Shown here: positions 51,772-60,486 of the stretch, one piece after another
How the letters are laid out: each line of letters starts with the position of its first letter
Numbering within the stretch: position 1 is the stretch's first letter
Assembly (NCBI RefSeq): GCF_016650815.1
Contig: NZ_JAEKEZ010000006.1
Location: 193,501-257,500 of the forward strand
Source: Pseudomonas sp. TH31
GTDB lineage: Bacteria > Pseudomonadota > Gammaproteobacteria > Pseudomonadales > Pseudomonadaceae
Direction: 5' to 3'
DNA length: 64,000 nucleotides
Translations under genes and position numbers: made by a program
Notes under the pieces: model-generated
The model's input: only the letters and a program-made list of their open reading frames with translations
Databases searched by the model: none
What the model was told of the DNA's origin: nothing

Positions 51772-53556
51772 TTACTGCGCTTTAGTGTCAGTGGCTACCG
51801 GGGTCGTTGCTGCCGGGGCGGTTGCGGCAGGCTTGGCCGCCGGTTTCTTCGCGGGCTCGGCTTTCTTCGCTGCCGGTTTGGCCGCAGCCTTTTTGGCCTC
51901 GGTTTTAGTCGCAGGCTTCTTCGCCGCCGGTTTGGCCGCTGCTTTTTTGGCCGGCTCGGCTTTCACCGGTGCTGCAGGCTTAGGTGTTTCAACCGGTGCA
52001 GGAGCTGGCGCAGGTACTGGCGCGGGTGCCGGAGCAGGCGTTACTGGCTCTGGCGCCTTGGCCGGTGCTGGTTTGTCGTCGGAACCACCGAACAGATTGG
52101 TGAAGAAATTACCTTTCTTCGCCACTACCGCGCCCGCCGCCGCAGTCGCTACCGCCGCCGGAACAACTTTCACCGGCTCAAACGACTTGCCTGCTGCGAG
52201 GTCTTCAACCTGACTGGCCGCACGTTCACCAGTGCGCAATGCACCTTCCAGGGTGCCTGGGTACAAGGTGTCGGTGTGTTCACCCGCAAAGGCTACGCGT
52301 TGCAGTGGACGCTCCCACAGACGCCAGTACTTGCTGATCTGACCCGGACCGAAGGCCAGGTAAGCGCCGCCCATCGACGGGTCGGTGCTGTAGCGGCGGA
52401 TTTCATAACCGGTGAACGAGCCGCGGGCCTGTGGGTAAAACGCGTGCAGGCGAATCAGTACCTGATCGGCCATCTGCTTGTCGCCGAAGGCCTGCATCAC
52501 CCGTGCGTTGTCGCCGGAAATATTTATCACCACGTTGGCGCCGCCCTTCAGCGCCGGCTCTATCCACAGCATGCCCAGACCGGCGTTGCTGTAAATCTCA
52601 CCGGACATCCGCGACTTGCTTTCCCATACCGGCGTCTTGAACTTCAGCATGATCTGGTCACGCCAACCGTAGTTGGTGCCTTTGATCGCGCCCATGTGCT
52701 GGGCATCCAGCGCCGGGATCATGTCGATCTTGCTCAGTGCACGCAATGGCACCGCCAACACAACGTAATCCGCCTGGTAGCCGACGCTGCCGACTTTGAC
52801 GGTCACGCCGTCCTTGTCCTGGATGACCGAAGAGACCGGGGAGTTGGTCTTGATGGTTTTCAGCTGTTTGACGAAGGCCTGGGCCAGCACCGGGCTGCCA
52901 CCGATCAGGCGCGCAGCGCGCAGGTCACGGTCGGAAATGCCACGGTACACACGGCTCTGTTGTGCGAAATACAGCAGCGACAGGCGCGAAGGTTCGTCAT
53001 AACGGCTACGAATCTGTTGATTCACCAACTGACGAGCCGTGGCCGGCAGGTTCAGGCGATCGAGCCAGTTGGACACGTTGATCTGGTCCAGGGCGAACAG
53101 TGTGCTGTTGGCCGCCGGGTTCTGCGGATCAGTGATCGAGCTCGCCAGATCATCCAGCGTCTTTTCGTAGCGCTTGAGTGCATCGGCAGTGGCTGGCTGC
53201 TTGGTCGCAAGGTCCGCGGCGGTGAAGTATTCGCCGTCGATCAGGTAGCTTGGCGTGCGCACGAATTCAGGGGCCGGCGTGGTGCCCAGCTTGAAGGTCG
53301 AGACGTATTTGTTCAGGACCGGTTGGGTCTTGTCGTTGCCGATCCACTCGCTGGTGGCCATGCCGGAGCGACCGCCCAGGCTGGGCTTGGCTTCCAGCAC
53401 GGTGACCTGCCAGCCTTTGTTTTGCAGCTCATAAGCGGCGGTCAGGCCCGAAAGCCCGCCGCCGATCACGATCGCGGTTTTATCCTTGGCCAGCGCCGAA
53501 ACGCTGAACAGCCCCAACATCACCAGCGCACAGGCGCGCAGCCAACCAGCAGACAT
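51772..53556 (-). CDS. Exported flavin amine oxidase with a basic Lys/Ala/Pro-rich tail
   Basis: A 594-residue protein. A signal peptide (MSAGWLRACALVMLGLFSVS, cleaved near ALA-KDK) precedes a FAD amine-oxidase domain (about 27-450): AIVIGGGLSGLTAAYEL at the start and FAGEHTDTLYPGTLEGALRTG at the end, both typical of monoamine-oxidase-type enzymes. After about residue 480 comes a low-complexity tail of alternating Ala/Pro and AKKPAAKPA-type repeats, resembling histone H1 or AlgP. The substrate is unknown. Export plus a strongly basic tail suggests binding to DNA, polyanions or cell wall. It is divergent from bioA and lies next to the b561-yceI unit, but has its own terminator. Confidence 0.85.
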   Translation of the reverse strand: MSAGWLRACALVMLGLFSVSALAKDKTAIVIGGGLSGLTAAYELQNKGWQVTVLEAKPSLGGRSGMATSEWIGNDKTQPVLNKYVSTFKLGTTPAPEFVRTPSYLIDGEYFTAADLATKQPATADALKRYEKTLDDLASSITDPQNPAANSTLFALDQINVSNWLDRLNLPATARQLVNQQIRSRYDEPSRLSLLYFAQQSRVYRGISDRDLRAARLIGGSPVLAQAFVKQLKTIKTNSPVSSVIQDKDGVTVKVGSVGYQADYVVLAVPLRALSKIDMIPALDAQHMGAIKGTNYGWRDQIMLKFKTPVWESKSRMSGEIYSNAGLGMLWIEPALKGGANVVINISGDNARVMQAFGDKQMADQVLIRLHAFYPQARGSFTGYEIRRYSTDPSMGGAYLAFGPGQISKYWRLWERPLQRVAFAGEHTDTLYPGTLEGALRTGERAASQVEDLAAGKSFEPVKVVPAAVATAAAGAVVAKKGNFFTNLFGGSDDKPAPAKAPEPVTPAPAPAPVPAPAPAPVETPKPAAPVKAEPAKKAAAKPAAKKPATKTEAKKAAAKPAAKKAEPAKKPAAKPAATAPAATTPVATDTKAQ

Positions 53557-53779
53557 TCAGCGAACTCCGGAAAATACACGAGAAAAAAGCAGTTTTACGG
53601 GCCAAACGGCCCAAAGAACCGCGAAGAATACGTTAGCCATCAAAACGCCGCCAGCGACGTCTACTGCCCCCTACAAAGTAGCTCAATCGACACAATGGGT
53701 TGTCCCGGCGCGATGCATTGCATAGGCTAGCGCGATTGTTTGCCCGCGCCTGCCGCGGACCGCCTCGAGGAGACTGTAA

Positions 53780-55186
53780 ATGGGCCTGAATAATCAGTGG
53801 ATGCAACGGGACCTGGCCGTGTTGTGGCACCCCTGCACCCAGATGAAAGACCACGAACAGCTGCCGCTGATCCCGATCAAGCGCGGTGAAGGCATCTGGC
53901 TGGAAGACTTCGAAGGCAAACGCTACCTCGACGCCGTCAGTTCCTGGTGGGTCAACGTGTTCGGCCACGCCAACCCGCGGATCAACCAGCGCATCAAGGA
54001 CCAGGTCGATCAACTGGAACACGTGATCCTCGCCGGTTTCAGCCATCAGCCGGTGATCGAGCTGTCCGAGCGCCTGGTGAAGATGACCCCGGAAGGCCTG
54101 ACCCGGTGCTTCTACGCCGATAACGGTTCGTCCTGCATCGAAGTCGCGCTGAAAATGAGCTTTCACTACTGGCTCAACCGCGGCCAGCCGAACAAAAAGC
54201 GTTTCGTCACCCTGACCAATGGCTACCACGGCGAGACCATGGCGGCGATGGCAGTCGGCGACGTGCCGCTGTTCACCGAAACCTACAAAGCCCTGCTGAT
54301 GGACACCATCAAGGTGCCGAGCCCGGACTGCTATCTGCGCCCTGAAGGCATGAGCTGGGAAGAACACTCGCGCAACATGTTCGCCGCCATGGAACAGACC
54401 CTGGCCGAGAACCACGACACCGTCGCCGCCGTGATCCTCGAGCCACTGATTCAAGGCGCGGGCGGCATGCGCATGTACCACCCGGTGTACCTGAAACTGC
54501 TGCGCGAGGCTTGCGACCGCTATGGCGTGCACCTGATCCACGACGAAATCGCCGTCGGCTTCGGCCGCACCGGGACGATGTTCGCCTGCGAACAGGCCGG
54601 CATCCGCCCGGACTTCCTCTGCCTGTCCAAGGCCCTGACCGGCGGCTACCTGCCGTTGGCCGCGGTGTTGACCACCGATGATGTCTACAGCGCGTTCTAC
54701 GACGATTACCCGACCCTGCGCGCCTTCCTGCACTCCCACAGCTACACCGGCAATCCGCTGGCGTGCGCGGCGGCATTGGCGACGCTGGATATCTTCGAAG
54801 AAGACAACGTTATCGAGAACAACAAGGCCCTGGCGCAGCGCATGGCGACGTCCACCGCGCATCTGGTAGATCACCCGAACGTCGCGGAAGTGCGCCAGAC
54901 CGGCATGGTGCTGGCCATCGAGATGGTCAAGGACAAGGCCACCAAGGAAGCCTATCCGTGGCAAGAGCGACGTGGTTTGAAAGTGTTCAAGCATGCGCTG
55001 GAGCGCGGTGCTTTACTTCGACCGCTGGGCAGCGTGGTGTATTTCCTGCCGCCGTACGTGATTACGCCGGAGCAGATCGACTTTTTGGCCGAAGTGGCCA
55101 GTGAAGGGATCGATATCGCGACCCGCAATAGCGTCAGCGTCGCCGTACCGCAGGACTTCCACCCAGGCTTCCGTGATCCGGGCTAA
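53780..55186 (+). CDS. bioA: Adenosylmethionine-8-amino-7-oxononanoate aminotransferase
   Basis: PLP enzyme of biotin synthesis that transfers an amino group from SAM to KAPA, giving DAPA; 468 residues. PLP lysine is in CLSKALTGGYLP (about residue 284). The family segments DAVSSWWVNVFGHANPRI and DNGSSCIEVALKMSFHYW are clear. GAGGAG precedes the ATG. It is isolated from the other bio genes, as is usual in Pseudomonas. Confidence 0.97.
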   Translation: MGLNNQWMQRDLAVLWHPCTQMKDHEQLPLIPIKRGEGIWLEDFEGKRYLDAVSSWWVNVFGHANPRINQRIKDQVDQLEHVILAGFSHQPVIELSERLVKMTPEGLTRCFYADNGSSCIEVALKMSFHYWLNRGQPNKKRFVTLTNGYHGETMAAMAVGDVPLFTETYKALLMDTIKVPSPDCYLRPEGMSWEEHSRNMFAAMEQTLAENHDTVAAVILEPLIQGAGGMRMYHPVYLKLLREACDRYGVHLIHDEIAVGFGRTGTMFACEQAGIRPDFLCLSKALTGGYLPLAAVLTTDDVYSAFYDDYPTLRAFLHSHSYTGNPLACAAALATLDIFEEDNVIENNKALAQRMATSTAHLVDHPNVAEVRQTGMVLAIEMVKDKATKEAYPWQERRGLKVFKHALERGALLRPLGSVVYFLPPYVITPEQIDFLAEVASEGIDIATRNSVSVAVPQDFHPGFRDPG

Positions 55187-55207
55187 CAGACCGCACGATG
55201 CAACCAA

Positions 55208-55298
55208 TGTGGGAGCGAGCCCGCTCGCGAAGACGTTAGACCAGTCGATATCATTGTTGAATGTGCCGACCTCTTCGCGAGCAGGCTCGCTCCCACAG
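55208..55298. repeat. REPIN, GTGGGAGCGAGCC(C/T)GCTCGCGAA type
   Basis: Inverted REP pair between bioA and rsmE. Confidence 0.9.
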
Positions 55299-55345
55299 AG
55301 AGCACCACCCATTCAAATGATTCACACCCTTTCCAGAGACCCAAG

Positions 55346-56065
55346 ATGAGACTGTCCCGCTTCTTTATCGACGCCCCCCTGAGCACCGGCGAACACGAGT
55401 TGCCCGAAGCCCAGGCGCATTACATCAGCCGCGTGCTGCGCATGGCCGAGGGCGATGCGGTGCAACTGTTCGACGGCTCGGGCCAAGAGTTTCGCGGCAC
55501 GCTGGCGCAAGTGGGCAAGAAACACGTCACGGTGCAGATCGATGAAAGCTTCGCCGGGCAGCTCGAGTCGCCGCTACAGATCCACCTCGGCCAGGGTTTG
55601 TCCCGTGGCGAGCGGATGGACTGGGCGATACAGAAAGCCACCGAACTGGGCGTCACTGAAATCACCCCGATCTTCACCGACCGCTGCGAAGTCCGCCTCA
55701 AGGACGAACGCGCCGACAAACGCCGGCTGCATTGGCGCCAGGTAGCGATCAGTGCGTGCGAGCAGTGCGGGCGCTCAACGGTGCCGGTGATTCATCCGCC
55801 GTTGCTGTTGGCCGATTGGTTGAAGCAGACTCAGGCTGAATTGAAGTTGGTGCTGCACCCGGTGGCGGAGCCGTTGGTGAGTCATGCCAAGCCCGGGACG
55901 CTGGCATTTCTGATTGGCCCGGAGGGTGGGTTGTCTGATGTTGAGGTGGATCAGGCCAAAGGGACTGGTTTTCATGCTGCCCGGCTTGGGCCTCGGGTGT
56001 TGCGCACTGAGACTGCGCCGGTCGTTGCGTTGGCGGTGGCCCAGCAGTTGTGGGGTGACTTCTAA
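55346..56065 (+). CDS. rsmE: 16S rRNA (uracil-1498-N3)-methyltransferase RsmE
   Basis: Methylates U1498 of 16S rRNA with SAM, 239 residues. It is a SPOUT-fold enzyme with an N-terminal PUA-like part. The trefoil-knot SAM site shows as LAFLIGPEGGLSDVEV and ARLGPRVLRTETAPVVAL. The segment ISACEQCGRSTVPVI is typical of the family. It lies downstream of bioA with a REPIN between, in the order I recall from other Pseudomonas genomes. Confidence 0.95.
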   Translation: MRLSRFFIDAPLSTGEHELPEAQAHYISRVLRMAEGDAVQLFDGSGQEFRGTLAQVGKKHVTVQIDESFAGQLESPLQIHLGQGLSRGERMDWAIQKATELGVTEITPIFTDRCEVRLKDERADKRRLHWRQVAISACEQCGRSTVPVIHPPLLLADWLKQTQAELKLVLHPVAEPLVSHAKPGTLAFLIGPEGGLSDVEVDQAKGTGFHAARLGPRVLRTETAPVVALAVAQQLWGDF

Positions 56066-56148
56066 AAAGATCGCAGCCTGCGGCAGCTCCTACAGGTGAT
56101 CGCGTTCAAACTGTAGGAGCTGCCGCAGGCTGCGATCTTTTGATCTTA
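56064..56148. repeat. Inverted repeat, GTAGGAGCTGCCGCAGGCTGCGATC subtype
   Basis: Touches the rsmE stop on one side and the stop of the convergent binding-protein gene on the other, filling the gap completely. Confidence 0.88.
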
Positions 56149-57048
56149 TTGCACCGGGTCACTCACCGGTTTGGCGATAATCGCTTTCAGTTCGCTGGTC
56201 ATCGGAAACTCCAGGTTCAGGCCCTTGGGCGGAATCGGCTGCTCGAACCAACGATTGTAGATGCCGTTGATTTCCCCTGAGCGGTACAGATCGGCAAGCG
56301 TCGAATTCACCAACTCGAGAAATTGCGGGTCGCCCTTGCGCACCATGCAGCTGTAGATTTCCCGCGATTGCTCCTCGCCCACCACGACCCAGTTATGCGG
56401 ATCGCGAGCCTTGGCCCGCTCGCCATAGAGCAGCGCATCGTCCATATAGAACGCCGCCGCCCGCCCGGACTGCAGCATCTGGAACGCTTCGCCATGGTCC
56501 TTGGCACTGATCACGAACATATCGATCTTGTGATCGACGTTGTAGCTCTTCAAAAACCGCTCATTGGTGGTGCCGGCGGTGGTTACGACATTCTTGCCGC
56601 GCAGGTCGGCGAAGCTTTTGATGCCGCTGTCCCTGGCCGTGAGCAACTGACCCTTCACATAAATAAACCCGTAGGAAAACGCCACTTGTTGCATGCGCTC
56701 GGCCGTCACCCCGGTGGAGCCGCACTCAAGGTCGACCGTACCGTTCTGCACCAACGGAATACGGGTTTGCGAGGTCACCAGGTTGTACTTCACCTGCAGG
56801 TTCGGCTGATCGAGTTTTTGCTTGATGCGCTCGACTATCTTGCTCGCCAGATCCACCGAGTAGCCCATCGGCTGCCCCGATTGATCACCCACGTAGGAGA
56901 ACGGCACCGACGCATCGCGATAGCCCAGCGTGATGCTCTTGGCACTGGCGACCTTGTTCAGCGTGCCGGTCAGCGGCGCCTCAGTGGCCTGGACCTGACT
57001 GGCGAGCAGCAGGCCGAGGGTGCAGCCGATCAACGTGATTTTTTGCAT
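56146..57048 (-). CDS. Amino-acid ABC transporter substrate-binding protein (GltI-like)
   Basis: A periplasmic binding protein of 300 residues. A signal peptide (MQKITLIGCTLGLLLASQVQ) precedes an SBP_bac_3 domain. Segments ITLGYRDASVPFSYVGDQSG, CGSTGVTAERMQQVAFSY and TTAGTTNERFLKSYN match glutamate/aspartate-type receptors. No permease is adjacent. It is the third gene after the DadA-like and RidA genes (27 bases from ridA), so it may feed the amino acid that this operon degrades. GGAGAATAACA precedes the ATG. Confidence 0.85.
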   Translation of the reverse strand: MQKITLIGCTLGLLLASQVQATEAPLTGTLNKVASAKSITLGYRDASVPFSYVGDQSGQPMGYSVDLASKIVERIKQKLDQPNLQVKYNLVTSQTRIPLVQNGTVDLECGSTGVTAERMQQVAFSYGFIYVKGQLLTARDSGIKSFADLRGKNVVTTAGTTNERFLKSYNVDHKIDMFVISAKDHGEAFQMLQSGRAAAFYMDDALLYGERAKARDPHNWVVVGEEQSREIYSCMVRKGDPQFLELVNSTLADLYRSGEINGIYNRWFEQPIPPKGLNLEFPMTSELKAIIAKPVSDPVQ

Positions 57049-57075
57049 TGTTATTCTCCGTTGTGGGTGGATCGA

Positions 57076-57426
57076 TTAGCGGCGGGCGGCGATCACGGTG
57101 ATTTCCACCAGAATCTCCGGACGGGCCAGTTGCGCCTGCAATGTGGTGCGGGTCGGCGCCTTGCCCGGCGAAAACCAGTGTGACCAGACCTCGTTCATGG
57201 CCGCGAAATCGCGGCCAATGTCGCTCAAGTAAATGGTCGCGCTGAGCAGGTGGTCCTTGTCGCTGCCAGCCTCGGCCAGCAGCGCATCGATTTTCGCCAG
57301 CACTTCGGCGGTTTGACCGCTGATGTCGCGGCTGTCACCCGGCACCTGCCCGGATAAAAACACCAGTTCGCCAAAGGTCAGGGCGCCAGAGAGTCGGTTG
57401 TTGCTGTTGATTCGGCTGATGCTCAT
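57076..57426 (-). CDS. RidA-family imine/enamine deaminase
   Basis: A 116-residue RidA/YjgF protein that hydrolyses reactive 2-aminoacrylate-type imines to keto acids and ammonia. The conserved arginine is in PTRTTLQ (R93) and the glutamate in VEITVIAA (E109), matching the catalytic R and E of E. coli RidA. AAAAGGAAG precedes the ATG. It follows the DadA-like gene by 18 bases. Since that enzyme makes imino acids, a detoxifying or hastening role is likely. Confidence 0.9.
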   Translation of the reverse strand: MSISRINSNNRLSGALTFGELVFLSGQVPGDSRDISGQTAEVLAKIDALLAEAGSDKDHLLSATIYLSDIGRDFAAMNEVWSHWFSPGKAPTRTTLQAQLARPEILVEITVIAARR

Positions 57427-57444
57427 CGGTGCTTCCTTTTCAAG

Positions 57445-58686
57445 TCAGGCGACGCGAGGCGCGAGGCCATGCATTTCAATCGAAGGTGCGCGCTGGGTCA
57501 TCAAATCGCTGAGCAGCCGCGCGCTGCCGCAGGCCAACGTGAACCCCAGCGCACCATGGCCGAGGTTGAGCCAGAGGTTGCGGTACGCCGTGGCGCCAAT
57601 CAACGGCACGCCGCTGGGGGTGGCCGGGCGCATGCCGGCCCATTCGATGGCGTCATCGTATGTGCCAGCATTGGGCAAGGTTTCCTGCGCCTGGTGTTTG
57701 ATCAGCGCCAGGCGCTTGGGATCGAGCGCCGGGTCGAAGCCGACAATATCGACCATCGCCGCCACGCGCAGTTGAGCACCGATGCGGGCATAAACGATCT
57801 TGCGGTTGTAATCGGTGATGCTCAGGTCCGGCGCGCGATGTTCGGCGCGAATGGGCATGGTCAGGCTGTAGCCCTTGAGCGGGTACAGCGGCAAGCTCAT
57901 ACCGGGCAACGCCAGCGCCGGGCTGCGATGCCCGGCGGCGATCACCAGTTGCTCGACCGGCAACACCTGCGAGCCCATTTCGATGGCCTGCACCGCGCCG
58001 TCCGTGTGGCGAATGCCGGTGACCTGTTGGCCGAGCAAAAACTCGCAACGCCCCGACGCCTTGAGCCGGGCCACCAGTTGCTGGCAGAACGCGTGGCAGT
58101 CGGCGACTTCTTCATCGGGTGTGTAAATCGCGCCCACGAACGGCGCCTCGGCGAGCGCCGGCTCCAGTTCGGCGCATTCGGCCCGGGACAACACTTGTTG
58201 CTGCTGCGGATCAGCCAGGCCGTGGCGCGCATGCTCAAAGCTCGCGGCTTCACGAAACGTCACCAGTTTGCCGTTGCACCGCCAATCGAAACCGTCGAGG
58301 CGATCTTCGTCGCGCCAGCCTTGCAGCGTGGCCTGGCTCAGCAGCGCCAGGCGCAGCAAATGCGCGCCGTTGCGCTGATTCACCGAACGCCGGCAGGCTG
58401 CCAGAAAGGATGCCATCCAGCGCCATTGCGCCGGGTCCAGCCGTGGGCGCAGCTTCAGGGGCGAGTCACCACGCAGCATCCAGCCGATTGCTTGCAGCGG
58501 TACGCCGGCATCGGCCAATGGCGCGACGTAACGGTAGGACAACTGGCCGCCGTTGGCGAAACTGGTTTCGCTGGCCAGCGAATCCCGGGCCTCGACCAGC
58601 GTCACGTCAATGCCGTCGCGAACCAGTGCGTAAGCCGTTGTCAGCCCGATGACGCCGCCGCCAATGATGCAAACCCGCTGAGCCAT
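57445..58686 (-). CDS. dadA: D-amino-acid dehydrogenase (DadA-like)
   Basis: A 413-residue FAD-dependent oxidoreductase of the DAO group, predicted to oxidise D-amino acids to imino acids at the membrane. The FAD motif is VCIIGGGVIGLTTAYALVRDG at the N-terminus, and the C-terminal FAD contact reads WLNLGHGALGFTLACG. AAGGACAG lies six bases before the ATG. It heads a likely three-gene transcript with ridA and the binding protein, opposite a LysR regulator. It is probably a paralogue rather than the main dadA, which normally sits with dadX. Substrate range is unknown. Confidence 0.83.
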   Translation of the reverse strand: MAQRVCIIGGGVIGLTTAYALVRDGIDVTLVEARDSLASETSFANGGQLSYRYVAPLADAGVPLQAIGWMLRGDSPLKLRPRLDPAQWRWMASFLAACRRSVNQRNGAHLLRLALLSQATLQGWRDEDRLDGFDWRCNGKLVTFREAASFEHARHGLADPQQQQVLSRAECAELEPALAEAPFVGAIYTPDEEVADCHAFCQQLVARLKASGRCEFLLGQQVTGIRHTDGAVQAIEMGSQVLPVEQLVIAAGHRSPALALPGMSLPLYPLKGYSLTMPIRAEHRAPDLSITDYNRKIVYARIGAQLRVAAMVDIVGFDPALDPKRLALIKHQAQETLPNAGTYDDAIEWAGMRPATPSGVPLIGATAYRNLWLNLGHGALGFTLACGSARLLSDLMTQRAPSIEMHGLAPRVA

Positions 58687-58793
58687 GTCTGTCCTTAACC
58701 GTTGTTGAAACAGGCCTCAGGTTAGGACCAGGTGACAGCCGTTGAACAATGCATAAAGATGGCTGACCCATAAACAAAGGTTATGGACTCGCC

Positions 58794-59702
58794 ATGCGCC
58801 TGCGTCACATCGAGATTTTCCAAGCCATTCGCCAGACCGGTTCGGTCAGTGGCGCCGCACAGTTGCTGCACGTCTCGCAGCCGGCAGTGAGCAAAGTGCT
58901 GCAACACGCCGAACAGCAATTGGGCTTTGCGTTATTCCTGCGGGTGCGCGGTAAATTGCAGGCCACGCCCGAAGCGCTGGAGCTTGAGCGCGAAGTCGAT
59001 AAAGTCACCGAAAGCCTGCAAGGCGTACGGCGCCTGGCCCAGAGCCTGCGCCGCGAGCCGGGCCACAGCATGCGGATCGGTGCGATCCCGGCGTTGGCAC
59101 TGTCGCTGCTGCCACCGGCGATTAATGAATGGACACAACGTTACCCGGACATCGTCTGCGAACTGTCCAGCGCCCACAGTCGTGAGCTGATGCAGAACCT
59201 GTTGATGCGCGAAGTGGATATCGCCCTGACGTTGCAGCCGCCGGATCATCCAGGGCTGAAGGCTCAGGCTCTGGCCAGCGCAATGCTGGTGGCGCTGGCG
59301 CCGCTGGGCTATTGGCCCGACGGCAGCCACGGTCAACCGTTGCCATTGATTGAACTCGCCGGCGCGCCGCTGATCGGTCTGTCCAGTGCCGACCCGCTAG
59401 CCGCCAGGCTCGACAGCTACCTTGAAGCGGTTGATCCGCCACCACGGGTGCGCATCGCCGTGCAGACCTATTCGCTGGCACGGGCGATGGTGGAATCCGG
59501 CGCCGGGTTGGCGGTCATCGACCCGTTCACCGCGCTCGGCGCCTCCCCCGCCACCACGGCGATTCGCCCCCTGGCGCCGGCGCTGCCGATCACCCTGTAC
59601 GCCGTGACCCGCGCCGACGAACCGCCGCCCCACACCTTGAGCGCCTTGTTGCAGGTCTTCAGCCGACGGGCGCAGGCGCAACTGGATCGCCTGATTCCGT
59701 AG
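58794..59702 (+). CDS. LysR-family transcriptional regulator of the D-amino-acid operon
   Basis: A 302-residue LysR protein. The N-terminal helix-turn-helix is MRLRHIEIFQAIRQTGSVSG plus AAQLLHVSQPAVSKVLQHAE, and the periplasmic-binding-like effector domain begins near residue 90. It is divergent from the DadA-like gene across 107 bases, the standard arrangement for a LysR activator of the adjacent operon. The co-inducer is unknown, though an amino acid is a reasonable guess. Confidence 0.88.
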   Translation: MRLRHIEIFQAIRQTGSVSGAAQLLHVSQPAVSKVLQHAEQQLGFALFLRVRGKLQATPEALELEREVDKVTESLQGVRRLAQSLRREPGHSMRIGAIPALALSLLPPAINEWTQRYPDIVCELSSAHSRELMQNLLMREVDIALTLQPPDHPGLKAQALASAMLVALAPLGYWPDGSHGQPLPLIELAGAPLIGLSSADPLAARLDSYLEAVDPPPRVRIAVQTYSLARAMVESGAGLAVIDPFTALGASPATTAIRPLAPALPITLYAVTRADEPPPHTLSALLQVFSRRAQAQLDRLIP

Positions 59703-59710
59703 CGTGTCGC

Positions 59711-59800
59711 TGTGGGAGCGAGCTTGCTCGCGAAAGCGTCAGGTCAATCGACATCATCGCTGACTGATCCACCGCATTCGCGAGCAGGCTCGCTCCCACA
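59711..59800. repeat. REPIN, GTGGGAGCGAGC(T/C)TGCTCGCGAA type
   Basis: Inverted REP pair just after the LysR gene and before the convergent trhA. Confidence 0.9.
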
Positions 59801-59826
59801 GGTTTTTCAAATAGCGGTAGTACGAT

Positions 59827-60444
59827 CTACAAGACGTAAAACAAAATCGCCACAAAGTGCAGCAAACTCCCGGCAATCACGAACAAATGCCAGATCCCGT
59901 GGGCATGCCGCAACCGATGGTCCAGGGCAAAAAAGATAATCCCCACGGTGTACAACACCCCGCCCGACGCCAGCCAGACAAACCCGGCAGTGCCCAGCGC
60001 CGCAAGCAGCGGCTTGACCGCCACCAGCACGATCCAGCCCATCACCGCGTAGATCACGATCGACAGAATCCGCGCTTCCGAACGCGGCTTGATCTCTTGC
60101 AGGATGCCAATCAGCGCCAGGCCCCAGACGATCCCGAACAACGTCCAGCCCCACGCCCCGCGCAAGGTCACGAGGCAGAATGGCGTATAGCTGCCGGCGA
60201 TCAGCAGATAGATCGAAAAGTGATCAACCTTCTGCATGATCTCTTTCTTGCGCCCGCGCACACTGTGGTACACGGTCGAGGCGCTGTAGAGCACCAGCAA
60301 GGTGAACCCATAAATCGCCACGCTGACGATCTTCCACGGGCTGCCGTCCATGCTGGCGATCACCAGCATCCACACCACCCCGACAAACGCCGCCACCGCC
60401 CCGACCAAATGGGTCCAGGCGTTCAATCTTTCCCCGTGATACAT
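59827..60444 (-). CDS. trhA: Hemolysin III / TrhA family membrane protein (PAQR fold)
   Basis: A 205-residue integral membrane protein with seven predicted helices. Conserved histidines are visible in YHSVRGRKKE, KVDHFSIYLLIAGSYTPF, and the C-terminal HGIWHLFVIAGSLLHF, which together form the PAQR metal site. Despite the 'hemolysin' name, bacterial members are linked to membrane-lipid homeostasis. GAGGTGAG precedes the ATG. Confidence 0.9.
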   Translation of the reverse strand: MYHGERLNAWTHLVGAVAAFVGVVWMLVIASMDGSPWKIVSVAIYGFTLLVLYSASTVYHSVRGRKKEIMQKVDHFSIYLLIAGSYTPFCLVTLRGAWGWTLFGIVWGLALIGILQEIKPRSEARILSIVIYAVMGWIVLVAVKPLLAALGTAGFVWLASGGVLYTVGIIFFALDHRLRHAHGIWHLFVIAGSLLHFVAILFYVL

Positions 60445-60486
60445 GTAGCGCTCACCTCAAAATTCGTTGCCGCATTGCCCAAGGCT

